NCBI RefSeq assembly: GCF_029953305.1
Contig: NZ_JASBAN010000001.1
Location: 1,077,501 to 1,141,500 of the forward strand
Direction of reading: 5' to 3'
DNA length: 64,000 nucleotides
Source of the DNA: Commensalibacter nepenthis
Lineage (GTDB): Bacteria > Pseudomonadota > Alphaproteobacteria > Acetobacterales > Acetobacteraceae
This document shows, piece after piece, positions 18,396 through 27,199 of this stretch; position 1 is the stretch's first letter, and each line of letters opens with the position of its first letter. The translations under genes were made by a program, and so were the position numbers. Under the pieces are notes generated by a model. It was not told the origin of the DNA. It made no database searches and saw only the letters and a program-made list of their open reading frames with translations.

Positions 18396-20054
18396 TCATT
18401 TGTTATATTGTGGCTCGCAAACCTCTGACCATTTCAGATATTGTTTGTAAATGGCTTCATATTCTTGGGCGCGTTTTGGATCAGGTGTCATTGTTTGCGC
18501 AACAGGGCTGGCCATATGTTGTTGTGCTTCTGTGACATTTTTATAAAGACCCGCGGCAACAGCACCAAAAATAGCCCCTCCTAGTGCGCAACATTGATCG
18601 GATTTAGATATTTCAATAGGGCGGTTCATCACATCGGCACAGGCTTGCATAATGACGGGTGATTTTTTAGCAATTCCACCAATCGCCATAACGGTATGGA
18701 TGGGAATGTCTTGCTCAATGAAACATTCCATAATCGCACGCGCTCCACAAGCTGTTGCGACAACTAGGCTACCAAATAGGGTAGGGGCATCACTCGCCAA
18801 AGTCATCCCTGTGATCGTCCCCTTCATGCGCTGATTAGCATAAGGGGTTCTGCGTCCATTAAACCAATCCAAAGCAATAGGCAAATGATTTAAATCAATA
18901 TGTGCAAACCACTTTTGAGCCAAATCATTTAATAGGTTTTTTTCTGCTTGCTCTAACTCTTGAGGATCAGAAATATGTTTTTTTAATTGTTGTAATGGCC
19001 AAGAAAGCAACCGTTGATACCATGCAAAAATATCTCCGAAGGCAGATTGACCCGCTTCAAAACCGATATATCCAGGAACAACACTACCATTGACCTGACC
19101 GCAAATTCCTTTAATAAAGCGATCATCAACCAGCTCTTTTTCTGCAGTTAACATGTCACAAGTGGATGTGCCAATAACCTTGACCAAAGAATACGGTTTG
19201 GCACCTGCACCCACTGCGCCAATATGGGAATCAATACCACCACCAGCGATAACCACTTTTTCAGATAGACCCAACTTTTTAGCCCATTCAGGGGTAAGAG
19301 TGCCAACAGGCACTTCGGCAGTATATGTGTCTGTAAATAAAGGATAGGGCAACTCTTCAACCAATGAGGAATCTAGGTCTTTAAAAAACTCATATGAAGG
19401 TAAGCCATTCCAATGTTCATTCCACAAACATTTATGCCCCGCAGCACAGCGACTCCGTTTAATGTCTTGAGGTGCAGTCGTGCCAGAAAGCAAAGCAGGC
19501 ACCCAATCAGAGCATTCAATCCAAGAGGCGGCAGCTTTTTTTATCGCTTCATCTTGTCTAAAAATATGTAAAATTTTTGACCAGAACCATTCGGAAGAAT
19601 AAACACCACCGCATCCTTTTAAAAATTCCGAATGTTGAGGTTGTTCGCATAGCTTATTAATAGCTTCTGCCTCTTCAATCGCCGTATGATCTTTCCATAA
19701 AATAAACATTGCATTGGGATTGTCTGCAAATTCTGGTAATAGTGCCAAGATTTGCCCTTTATCATCAATCGGTGCTGGAGATGAACCTGTCGCATCGACA
19801 CCGATTGAAATTACCTGATCGGCAACAGAACCGAGTTGTCGAACCACAGATTGGATTGCTTTGGTAAATGATTCTATAAAATCCAAAGGATGTTGTCGAA
19901 ATTGATTTTTTAATGGAATACAATATAATCCTTGCTTCCACCTAGGATAATAAATGACTTCTGTGGCAAGTTCTGTTCCTGATGAACAATCAACAGCCAG
20001 CGCACGAACAGAGTCACTGCCAAAATCTAGACCAATTGAAATTGCATTTGTCAT
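18396..20054 (-). CDS. araB: Ribulokinase (FGGY family)
   Basis: AraB phosphorylates L-ribulose, and also some other pentuloses, to the 5-phosphate with ATP. The roughly 552-aa protein begins with the FGGY phosphate-1 motif [17 protein letters not shown]. It carries the AraB-typical blocks [18 protein letters not shown] and [13 protein letters not shown], and a C-terminal [12 protein letters not shown]. Length is close to that of E. coli AraB. The start is the ATG at 20054; the longer frame would begin at TTG. No araA, araD, transporter or regulator is nearby, so the true substrate could be another ketopentose. Confidence 0.85.
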   Translation of the reverse strand: MTNAISIGLDFGSDSVRALAVDCSSGTELATEVIYYPRWKQGLYCIPLKNQFRQHPLDFIESFTKAIQSVVRQLGSVADQVISIGVDATGSSPAPIDDKGQILALLPEFADNPNAMFILWKDHTAIEEAEAINKLCEQPQHSEFLKGCGGVYSSEWFWSKILHIFRQDEAIKKAAASWIECSDWVPALLSGTTAPQDIKRSRCAAGHKCLWNEHWNGLPSYEFFKDLDSSLVEELPYPLFTDTYTAEVPVGTLTPEWAKKLGLSEKVVIAGGGIDSHIGAVGAGAKPYSLVKVIGTSTCDMLTAEKELVDDRFIKGICGQVNGSVVPGYIGFEAGQSAFGDIFAWYQRLLSWPLQQLKKHISDPQELEQAEKNLLNDLAQKWFAHIDLNHLPIALDWFNGRRTPYANQRMKGTITGMTLASDAPTLFGSLVVATACGARAIMECFIEQDIPIHTVMAIGGIAKKSPVIMQACADVMNRPIEISKSDQCCALGGAIFGAVAAGLYKNVTEAQQHMASPVAQTMTPDPKRAQEYEAIYKQYLKWSEVCEPQYNK

Positions 20055-20084
20055 TTTTATAGGTTCCAACTCATAATATTTTAA

Positions 20085-20195
20085 GGTCTTGTCGTAAATT
20101 TGAAATGAAGTTGTATTTTGGTATAAAATGAGTGAGCTAGCAAGGAAGTGTGTTATTTAATCCGAAGTTATTTGGTCTTGTTGCAAATTTAATTA
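20085..20195 (-). mobile_element. IS6-family terminal remnants, two ends in tandem
   Basis: Bases 20085-20173 match the first 90 bp of the IS6 copy at 34740 (GGTCTTGTCGTAAATTTGAAA and the following AGCAAGGAAGTGTG). A second terminus, GGTCTTGTTGCAAATTTAAT, follows at 20174-20195. Nothing of the transposase remains. The scar separates araB from rapZ. Confidence 0.75.
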
Positions 20196-20275
20196 CAATC
20201 CCTATTGTATCGGGGCGTGATGTTGCTTAATATTGAAAAATTATTAGGCATATTACAAAGATTGATCTTTCTGCG

Positions 20276-21211
20276 ATGCAAGATGATTTTTTAAACAAAA
20301 ATATTATTAAACAACCTGTGATTTTTGTAACAGGGCTGTCTGGTGCAGGCAAATCGACTATTCTTCGCACACTGGAAGATTTGGGATATGAGTTGGTCGA
20401 TAACCCCCCTTTGCAAGTCATCAGCGATATTGTGGGTAAAGTGGAGGGACCTATTGTTTTGGGACTTGATTCCAGAACCAATGGTTTTGAAACATCTGCA
20501 GTGATGGAATTGCTGTCTAGGTTAAAATTAAATCCAGCATTACAAGTGCAGTTAATTTATGCGACTTCTGAAACAGATGTTTTGTTGCGTCGATATACGG
20601 CCACGCGCAGACGACATCCAATGGCAGCAGGCGGAACCGTTAAAGAAGGAATTGAGGCAGAAATCGCATTGATGGAACCGTTGCGGCAAGTTGCGGATAT
20701 GGTCATTGATACGTCTGATCTGCCCCCAGTGGAATTAAGATTATTGGTAGAAACACGTTATAATTTGGGCCATGATAAAAATAATGGGCTTTTAACTGTA
20801 ACTCTGATGTCTTTTGCCTTTCCTAGTGGTGTTCCTCGTGAAGCGGATATGGTTTTTGATGCTCGCTTTCTGCATAATCCTTATTACATTCCAGAATTGT
20901 CAAAAAAGACAGGTTTGGATAAAGATGTTCAAGAATATGTAGAAAAAGACCCTGATTATCAAAAATATGTGCATCAGATTGATGAAATGTTAAGTTTAAT
21001 TCTGCCTCGTTTTGTTTTAGAGGGCAAGAAATATGCGACTATTGCAGTGGGTTGTTCAGGTGGGCAACATCGTTCTGTAACGATTATTGAGGATTTGGCA
21101 CAACGCCTTGCACATCCTCGTAATAATCAAGAAGGGTCATCTGTTTTAATTATGCATCGTGAATTAGAACGCCAAGGTGTATATACTTGGCGATGGGTTG
21201 CTCGTCCATAA
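20276..21211 (+). CDS. rapZ: RNase adapter protein RapZ (YvcJ family nucleotide-binding protein)
   Basis: RapZ binds nucleotides and, in enterobacteria, guides RNase E to the GlmZ small RNA to set amino-sugar synthesis; in alphaproteobacteria its role is less defined. The 311-aa protein has Walker A GLSGAGKST at residues 20-28, the block LVDNPP after it, the KEGIEAE stretch, and the C-terminal CSGGQHRSV motif. In many alphaproteobacteria it sits with hprK and PTS genes behind chvI-chvG, but here it is preceded only by IS scars. Confidence 0.92.
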   Translation: MQDDFLNKNIIKQPVIFVTGLSGAGKSTILRTLEDLGYELVDNPPLQVISDIVGKVEGPIVLGLDSRTNGFETSAVMELLSRLKLNPALQVQLIYATSETDVLLRRYTATRRRHPMAAGGTVKEGIEAEIALMEPLRQVADMVIDTSDLPPVELRLLVETRYNLGHDKNNGLLTVTLMSFAFPSGVPREADMVFDARFLHNPYYIPELSKKTGLDKDVQEYVEKDPDYQKYVHQIDEMLSLILPRFVLEGKKYATIAVGCSGGQHRSVTIIEDLAQRLAHPRNNQEGSSVLIMHRELERQGVYTWRWVARP

Positions 21212-21257
21212 GAGCAAAATTAAGTTATCGTAAAGAAAATATTTTAGGAATTGAGTA

Positions 21258-22832
21258 ATGAATCAAAAAGTTATTCCTGTTCGTCGTGCGTTAATTTCTG
21301 TTTCTGACAAAACAGGTTTACTTGAGTTGGCCAAAGCATTGGCTGAGCAAAATGTAGAAATTCTATCTACGGGTGGCACGGCTAAGGCCATTCGTGATTC
21401 GGGAATCAGAGTGATAGAAGTTTCTGACTTTACAGGTTTTCCTGAGATTTTGGACGGGCGTGTTAAAACATTGGTGCCTCAAATTCATGGTGGTTTATTG
21501 GGTCGCAGAGATTTACAAGATCATCAAGATCAAATGAAAGCACATGGAATTCTTCCGATTGATCTGTTATGTGTGAATTTATATCCATTTGAAGCAACCG
21601 TTGCTTCTGGTGCGGGTGAAGAAGATGTCATTGAAAACATCGATATTGGTGGTCCAGCACTTATTCGTGCAGCCTCTAAAAATCACAGCCATGTTGCCGT
21701 TCTAACCGATGCTGCTCAATATGGGTCTTTTATCGAAACTTTGCGTCAAACGGGTGGATCATCATTTGCACAACGTAGAGCTTGGGCGCAAGCGGCTTAT
21801 GCCAGAACAGGGGCTTATGATGCGGCAATTTCTGCGTGGTTTGCCAAAAAAGCCAAAGAGCAATTCCCAGAACGCGTTGTTTTCAGTGGTCAACGTAAAG
21901 AAGTTTTACGTTATGGTGAAAATCCTCATCAACAAGCCGCGTTTTATACGAATGATGAAAATCGTCCAGGCGTTGCTACGGCTAAGCAATTACAAGGAAA
22001 AGACCTTTCTTATAACAATTTGAATGATACAGATGCTGCTTTTGAAGCGGTAGCAGAGTTTGATGAACCCTCGATTGTTATTGTAAAACACGCAAATCCT
22101 TGTGGGGTGGCGAGTGCTAAAACACTTTCTGAGGCATGGGATCTAGCTTTACGTTGTGATCCAGTTTCTGCTTTTGGTGGGATCATTGCGATGAACCGTC
22201 CTTTGGATGCAGAGCTGGCAGCGAAGATCGTTACTATTTTCAGTGAAGTTGTGATTGCACCTAAGGTGAATGTAGATGCTTTAGAAATTTTGTCTAAAAA
22301 GAAAAATGTACGTGTATTGGAAACCGGTTCTATGCCTGATCCAATGGCACAAGGGGTAATGGTGAAAACATTAGCTGGTGGATTTTTATTGCAAAATCGT
22401 GATAATGGTCGTCCTGCTGATTTTAAAGTGGTCACCAAGAGACAACCGACGGCTCAAGAAATGGAAGATATGATTTTTGCTTTCCGTGTGGGTAAACATG
22501 TTAAATCCAATGCGATTGTTTATGTGAAAAATAAAGCAACGGTTGGGGTTGGTGCTGGTCAAATGAGCCGCGTTGATTCTGCGCGCATTGCTGCTCATAA
22601 AAGTTCTGAAGCAGCCGAGGCAGCAGGGGTGTCTGAACCATTAAGCAAAGGTAGCGTGGTTGCTTCTGATGCATTTTTCCCCTTTGCAGATGGGCTACAA
22701 GCTGCGATTGCTGCTGGGGCTACGGCGGTTATACAACCAGGAGGATCTATGCGTGATGATGAAGTCATTGCAGCAGCAGATGAGGCTGGAATTGCGATGG
22801 TCTTTACCTCTATGCGCCATTTCCGTCATTAA
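21258..22832 (+). CDS. purH: Bifunctional AICAR transformylase / IMP cyclohydrolase PurH
   Basis: PurH carries out the last two steps of IMP synthesis. In the 524-aa protein the N-terminal IMP cyclohydrolase domain (about 1-150) shows [16 protein letters not shown] and [13 protein letters not shown]. The C-terminal transformylase domain shows [11 protein letters not shown], with the catalytic Lys-His pair, and the closing FTSMRHFRH. Length is typical. It follows rapZ by 46 bp and is followed 18 bp later by a secreted protein gene, possibly in one unit. Confidence 0.97.
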   Translation: MNQKVIPVRRALISVSDKTGLLELAKALAEQNVEILSTGGTAKAIRDSGIRVIEVSDFTGFPEILDGRVKTLVPQIHGGLLGRRDLQDHQDQMKAHGILPIDLLCVNLYPFEATVASGAGEEDVIENIDIGGPALIRAASKNHSHVAVLTDAAQYGSFIETLRQTGGSSFAQRRAWAQAAYARTGAYDAAISAWFAKKAKEQFPERVVFSGQRKEVLRYGENPHQQAAFYTNDENRPGVATAKQLQGKDLSYNNLNDTDAAFEAVAEFDEPSIVIVKHANPCGVASAKTLSEAWDLALRCDPVSAFGGIIAMNRPLDAELAAKIVTIFSEVVIAPKVNVDALEILSKKKNVRVLETGSMPDPMAQGVMVKTLAGGFLLQNRDNGRPADFKVVTKRQPTAQEMEDMIFAFRVGKHVKSNAIVYVKNKATVGVGAGQMSRVDSARIAAHKSSEAAEAAGVSEPLSKGSVVASDAFFPFADGLQAAIAAGATAVIQPGGSMRDDEVIAAADEAGIAMVFTSMRHFRH

Positions 22833-22850
22833 AATTTGGATTAACCTATT

Positions 22851-23396
22851 ATGAAACGCACTTTTTTCATTGCTTTGTTAGTTTCTGTATGTGTTGGACA
22901 TGCTGCTTTTGCCAAAGAATATCAATTTAAAAGTCAATTTGATCCATTAACTGTTCAATGGTCTAAGAATGTTGGTACTGCCAAGGTCGCAGGCATGGGC
23001 ATTTATCGTGAAGCTGATGGAACAATGAAGACTTGTGCGGGTCAACAGATCACGTATTATCCTTATGATCCCTATATTGTTGAAGAGTTGCAAGTTAAAA
23101 TGCGAGACATCAAAAAGGTCAAAAATTTTGATTCTCGTATGAATGACTATGCGTTTACTGTTCCGTGTGATGCAAGTGGGGATTTTAAATTAACCAATTT
23201 ACCAGAGGGAAAATGGATTTTTGTGATGAATATCCCCGTGGTTAAAAATAAAGAAGATTATTCTTCATATGACCAGTCTTCTAACCTGACGAACGTTGCA
23301 GGTCAAGGAAATGGTATTTTGTATCGTATTGTCAGTATAACTGCTGGAAAAGTAAATTCTATTCAGTTGGTTCAAGGGGATGTGGAGGAACATTAA
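22851..23396 (+). CDS. Secreted protein of unknown function
   Basis: I do not recognise this family. The 181-aa product has a clear signal peptide (MKRTFFIALLVSVCVGHAAFA, cut probably near residue 21), so it should be periplasmic. The mature part has two cysteines (in KTCAGQ and VPCDASG) that could form a disulphide. A stretch DASGDFKLTNLPEGKWIFV resembles the beta-sandwich repeats of carboxypeptidase-regulatory-like domains. It lies 18 bp after purH. Confidence 0.75.
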   Translation: MKRTFFIALLVSVCVGHAAFAKEYQFKSQFDPLTVQWSKNVGTAKVAGMGIYREADGTMKTCAGQQITYYPYDPYIVEELQVKMRDIKKVKNFDSRMNDYAFTVPCDASGDFKLTNLPEGKWIFVMNIPVVKNKEDYSSYDQSSNLTNVAGQGNGILYRIVSITAGKVNSIQLVQGDVEEH

Positions 23397-23432
23397 TTTT
23401 ATGATATTGAAATTATCCTTCATCAAATTGTT

Positions 23433-23611
23433 TTAGACAAGTTTTTTTAAAGTGATATAATCAGGGTTCACACGCGTATTATCCCATTTTTGTTTAAAAA
23501 TACGTGCAGCAGCCGCTTTGACCTCATCTTCTGAAGTTCTGGGAAGCTCTTGACGACCATAAGAGCCACTTGACCTTTTTTTATCTGTTGGTACTAGACC
23601 ATCATATTTTT
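23433..23611 (-). pseudogene. 5'-truncated gene of unknown function, cut by an IS6 end
   Basis: The reading frame encodes a charged C-terminal peptide (KKRSSGSYGRQELPRTSEDE, then a helical stretch ending DYITLKKLV). Upstream it runs into the terminus of the IS6 copy at 23612, and the only in-frame ATG lies inside the IS. The original N-terminus therefore appears lost. I cannot assign a family. Confidence 0.55.
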
Positions 23612-24423
23612 GGTCTTGTTGCAAATTTAATTATGTATTTTAGTATGATATAGAAATGGATTGATGATTTTAAAGGTCGCCACTTTAGTGGATTGATGAT
23701 TATCCAAGCGGTAAACTAATATTTACGCTATTGTCTTAGCTATCGAGATATTGAGGAATTGTTTTTAGAGCGTGGAGTAAGCGTTGATCATAGCACGTTA
23801 AACCGTTGGGTATTACGCTATGCACCACTATTAGAAAAACGTTTGAGAAGCTATAGAAAGCCCCATTGTGGTGAGGTGAGGATTGATGAAACCTATATCA
23901 AGGTAAAAGGTCAGTGGAAGTATCTATATAGAGCCATTGATAAAGAAGGCACAGCGATTGATTTCTTGTTAACAGCTAAAAGAAATATAAAAGCAGCACA
24001 ACGCTTTTTTAGAAAAGCATTTAAAGAAGATGGTCTGTTCGCTCCAACCCATATTGGAACAGATAAAGCATTACCGTTTCCAAAGACCATACAGACCATG
24101 AAGAATGAGCATATCCTTGCCAATCACTGCGTTCATGAAACAAAGAAATCTTTACAACAGGGAATAGAAAATGATCACTTCAGGTTAAAGAGGGGTATAC
24201 CAAGAAATGGCTGTTTTCAATCTTTTGATACAGCAAGAAAAACACTCAAAGGATATGAGGCCATTCTCTGGATTAAAAAAGGACTGGGCTTTAAAGGAAA
24301 ATAGACAATCAACGAACAAATAAAACTCATTCAAAGCATATTCGGTTTAAATAATAATATAACCGTCTAAATTAGCTCGCTTTATGGCTAATCACAGCAC
24401 CATTCAATATTTGCAACAAGACC
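23612..24423 (+). mobile_element. Decayed IS6-family copy
   Basis: The element starts GGTCTTGTTGCAAATTTAAT and ends TTTGCAACAAGACC. Compared with the intact copy at 39960 it lacks about 65 bp spanning the transposase start and has two Trp codons changed to stops, so it cannot move by itself. It forms the left border of the accessory island. Confidence 0.88.
23668..24369 (+). pseudogene. IS6-family transposase pseudogene
   Basis: The sequence aligns with the 249-aa transposase from DDFKGRHFSG onward. The start region is deleted, the Trp codon in VNWYLRY is TAA (near 23717), and the Trp in GFKGKWTINEQ is TAG (24302). The stretch 23759-24304 is open and still holds the DDE residues, but it is a fragment. 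Confidence 0.85.
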
Positions 24424-24508
24424 CTTTAAATTAAATAACCCTCTTGATTACTAAATAATCCAATTTTTATAGCTCTTTACAAATCAAAACATTATTTGCG
24501 ACAAGACC
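24424..24508 (+). mobile_element. IS6-variant 3' end remnant
   Basis: This piece matches the variant 3' end seen at 31905-31978 (CTCTTGxTTACTAAATxATxCAAT, TTATxGCTCTTTACAA) and finishes ATTATTTGCGACAAGACC. A further degenerate end, ACTATTTGCGATAAGAT, lies at 24571-24587. Confidence 0.65.
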
Positions 24509-24513
24509 GACTA

Positions 24514-24556
24514 AACACGGCAGGAATCCCCTCACTTTAGGGAGGGGAGAATGTCA
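24514..24556 (+). mobile_element. Probable IS200/IS605 (IS1341/TnpB-type) right-end remnant
   Basis: The phrase GGAATCCCCTCACTTTAG, then GGAGGGGAGAATGTCAA, resembles the right ends of TnpB-bearing elements, which carry a short GC hairpin just before the insertion boundary. Here TCCCCTC (24527-24533) pairs with GAGGGGA (24542-24548) over an 8-base loop. No tnpA or tnpB sequence remains. Confidence 0.5.
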
Positions 24557-24605
24557 ATGTTTTCTTGTAACTATTTGCGATAAGATTTTTATTACTCTGA
24601 GGTTA

Positions 24606-26360
24606 TCAACCTACAAGATAATTTTCATTTTTACTTTCTATATTTATTACAATAATAGAATTGTCGTTTACCTCATCAATTTTAATTGATGATTTCCCAT
24701 TTGTCCATTTTAGGTTACTATTTGATGTATGCCAATCAGAACAATTCTGATTAATTTCAATTTTTTTAGAACCTTGTTTAGTGATATGTAATATATTACC
24801 TACTAAAACACCTAATTTTCTCCTATCATCAACAAAAGGACCAACAATTTCTGATGGTCTAAACGATTTAGATTTTATAGTAATATTTTGTGTATTAGGT
24901 GGAATATATAAAATCATTTTATGATCATGTTTAATAAATGGTATTTTTTGATCTTGTTCATTTATAAAATGAATATTTGCATCTGTTGTAGTATGATGTG
25001 GTTGTTTTTCTGCTTTAATGTCTAATTTAACAGCTCTATCTTCAATTTTTTTATAAATATTTTCTACAAAACTACGTTTAGTGTTCAATGGGAATGCAGC
25101 ATCTGTTGCCCACTGTTCAATTTTAATTGGTTGATTATTTTCTTTAGTAAAATCACTATGACCTGTATTTAGAAAACTTTCTGTCTGTATACCGTTTGAA
25201 TTAATAACAGAATGATTTTCCAATTGAATATGATATATAAATTTATTGTTAATAACCCTATTACAAATAGTCCTATTATTTACTAACATACGAGCTGGAA
25301 TAAAGTAATTATCAAAAAACAAACAATGTTCAGGTGTAATATATAAATCTTTATAAGGTAAATTATCTCCTAATGAATTTTTTTTAATACAAACGATTGT
25401 ATTGTTTATAGGTGTTAACAAAGTTTTTCCAACCCATATAACTGATTTAATTACCTCTTTTCCATTAAAATAAGTAATTATTTTATCATATATACAAATT
25501 TCTTCTACTTTTTTCCAGCCATTTACTGTTTGAATCTCAGATCCCTCAAGAAAACAAGGTATCACTAGCTCTTGATTATAATTAAAGAAGAGATTGCTTT
25601 TATCTTTATCGGACATACTATTCATAGCAAATGAATCTGCTATACTTTCATCAAAAGAAAATATCGGTAAATTATTTCTACCCGATCCCATTATTGTATT
25701 AACACCATTGGGAATAGTTGACGGAACACCACCCACATTAGAAGGTTTTAAAGTTATTGTGTCTAATGTATTACTAGAAACAAATTCTCCATCTTCATCT
25801 GTCAATCTGAACTGTACAGCGCTTTTGTTTGGATCATAATAAGTCTTATTTTTATTATAGCCAATTAAACCTTGTTCGTGCGTATATATATGTAAATTTT
25901 TAGGTCCTGAAGAGCCGTATGCATCAGAATAATATACACCCTCTATGTAGGCAGGGTTTTGTACATTGACGTCTGATGTAAAGCGAATAGCTGTTTTTTC
26001 TAAGACACCATCTGCAGGCCAAGCTGATTTATAACCAGCTCTCAATACAGAAGATGGCTCAAGAGTAATATTAGCTATATTTGGAAATTCAGCTGCAGAA
26101 GTGTCTCCAATACCAGGACTTCTTTCATCAGTAAACGTAACCCCAGTTCCAACAACAATGTTAACAGGTGAAGAAAAAGCTTTACCAGTAGGCATTAAAT
26201 CAGCCAAAGAGTAAGTGTTATCCGCAGTTGTACTTGCGTTAGGATCAGTGTTTAAAATAACAGTCTTTCCAGAAAGAGAATCACTACCTTTTTGATCTAT
26301 ATAATCATTAAGATCTTTTACACCTTCAAATGTTATTTGATTATTTTCTATTTTCGCCAT
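24606..26360 (-). CDS. Hint-domain protein (Hint_2 type)
   Basis: The 584-aa protein has three parts. Residues 1-265 are a repetitive, beta-rich region without a signal peptide. Residues about 266-405 are a Hint domain: C269 in VIPCFLEGSEIQTVNGWKKV, then VIWVGK, and H345 in LYITPEHCLF, matching the self-cleaving hedgehog/intein fold. Residues about 470-584 match the module often fused to Hint in Rhodospirillales (SKSFRPSEIVGPFVDDRRKL, GVLVG). No extein or homing endonuclease is seen after the Hint part, so splicing is unlikely and self-cleavage or a structural role is more plausible. It is divergent from the double-glycine peptide gene and markedly AT-rich. Whether the neighbouring exporter secretes it is inference. 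Confidence 0.75.
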   Translation of the reverse strand: MAKIENNQITFEGVKDLNDYIDQKGSDSLSGKTVILNTDPNASTTADNTYSLADLMPTGKAFSSPVNIVVGTGVTFTDERSPGIGDTSAAEFPNIANITLEPSSVLRAGYKSAWPADGVLEKTAIRFTSDVNVQNPAYIEGVYYSDAYGSSGPKNLHIYTHEQGLIGYNKNKTYYDPNKSAVQFRLTDEDGEFVSSNTLDTITLKPSNVGGVPSTIPNGVNTIMGSGRNNLPIFSFDESIADSFAMNSMSDKDKSNLFFNYNQELVIPCFLEGSEIQTVNGWKKVEEICIYDKIITYFNGKEVIKSVIWVGKTLLTPINNTIVCIKKNSLGDNLPYKDLYITPEHCLFFDNYFIPARMLVNNRTICNRVINNKFIYHIQLENHSVINSNGIQTESFLNTGHSDFTKENNQPIKIEQWATDAAFPLNTKRSFVENIYKKIEDRAVKLDIKAEKQPHHTTTDANIHFINEQDQKIPFIKHDHKMILYIPPNTQNITIKSKSFRPSEIVGPFVDDRRKLGVLVGNILHITKQGSKKIEINQNCSDWHTSNSNLKWTNGKSSIKIDEVNDNSIIVINIESKNENYLVG

Positions 26361-26584
26361 AATTATTAATTTCCTTACAAACTATTTTTAGTAAAACATT
26401 ATACTTAAATATAGTATTTATTATGTTATGACAATAATATATAGAAAAAAATAGGTTTGACATCAAACTTATTTTTATTTTAAAAAAAATACTGAAGTCA
26501 TAATAAAAAAAATTGCTTTTTTATTATTTATATAATATAGGATTTCTTGATACTGTTATTATTTCAATTTTTTAAGGAAAAAGA
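26361..26584. promoter_or_regulatory. Divergent control region between Hint and peptide genes
   Basis: This 224-bp region is very AT-rich and must hold promoters for both directions. It contains the perfect interrupted palindrome GTTTGACATCAAAC at 26455-26468 and a TATAAT at 26531-26536 pointing at the peptide gene. AAGGAAAAAGA precedes the peptide ATG. No clear -35 was found. Confidence 0.4.
26455..26468. promoter_or_regulatory. Candidate operator palindrome
   Basis: GTTTGA-CA-TCAAAC is a perfect 6+6 inverted repeat in the shared promoter region. It could bind a dimeric regulator; the regulator is not encoded in the island. Confidence 0.35.
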
Positions 26585-26935
26585 ATGAAAGAGTTAGATA
26601 TTTTTGAAATTACGGAAGTTGCTGGTGGTCGCGCTTCAGGAGTTTTAGATGCTTTATCTGGTGGTGTAACTAGTACTTTAGTTGGTGCTGCTGTTGGTAT
26701 TTTTGCTGGAGCAAAAAGAGGATCAGAATACGCTGGGCGCGTTCAAAACAAAGACCCTTTAACAGGAGCTTTAGGTATTGTAGGTAACGTATTGGGCGTT
26801 GCTGCTGGTGGTATTGCTGGTGCGGTAGCTGGAGCTGTAGGTGGTCTAGGTATGGGACTATCTGACGGTATGGCAGAAACTGACAAGTTAACCAATAGTT
26901 TAAATAATTATTTAAATCAGTCTCTTGCTGGTTAA
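26585..26935 (+). CDS. Double-glycine-leader glycine-zipper peptide (bacteriocin/class II microcin candidate)
   Basis: The 116-aa precursor starts MKELDIFEITEVAGG, a 15-residue leader that fits the class II bacteriocin/microcin pattern (ELxxxEITEVxGG) recognised by C39 peptidases. The predicted mature peptide is 101 residues from R16. It contains two hydrophobic glycine-zipper segments (SGGVTSTLVGAAVGIFAGAK and the Gly/Ala-rich stretch about residues 61-95, with repeated GxxxG). The tail is polar and Asn-rich. Such segments insert into or oligomerise in membranes. The C39 exporter and HlyD adaptor follow at once on the same strand. There is no obvious immunity gene beside it. A non-toxic secreted signal or surface peptide remains possible. 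Confidence 0.75.
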   Translation: MKELDIFEITEVAGGRASGVLDALSGGVTSTLVGAAVGIFAGAKRGSEYAGRVQNKDPLTGALGIVGNVLGVAAGGIAGAVAGAVGGLGMGLSDGMAETDKLTNSLNNYLNQSLAG

Positions 26936-26944
26936 TTAATTCAT

Positions 26945-26995
26945 TAATTCATGAATTACTAAATGTAATATAATACATTAATAATTCATGAATTA
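26945..26995 (+). terminator. Long AT-rich hairpin after the peptide gene
   Basis: TAATTCATGAATTACTAAAT pairs with ATTAATAATTCATGAATTA around a short loop, giving a nearly continuous stem of about 20 bp ten bases after the peptide stop. It could be a partial terminator or mRNA stabiliser that lets the peptide be made in excess over the exporter. Confidence 0.55.
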
Positions 26996-27199
26996 AAATT
27001 ATAGTGAATGATTCATTCTTCCCTAAAAAATCACTTTATATTATGCTTTCTTTGTTCAAGTATGAACCAAATGATTTATTGTTTTGGTAGTCAATAATAA
27101 ATTTGCAGCATGTCTTAATGATTTAATCATTTACTTAAAAATTAATTTTTAATATTGAAAATGCTGAAGTAACATTTACCGCCTTTTATAAAGTAAAAA

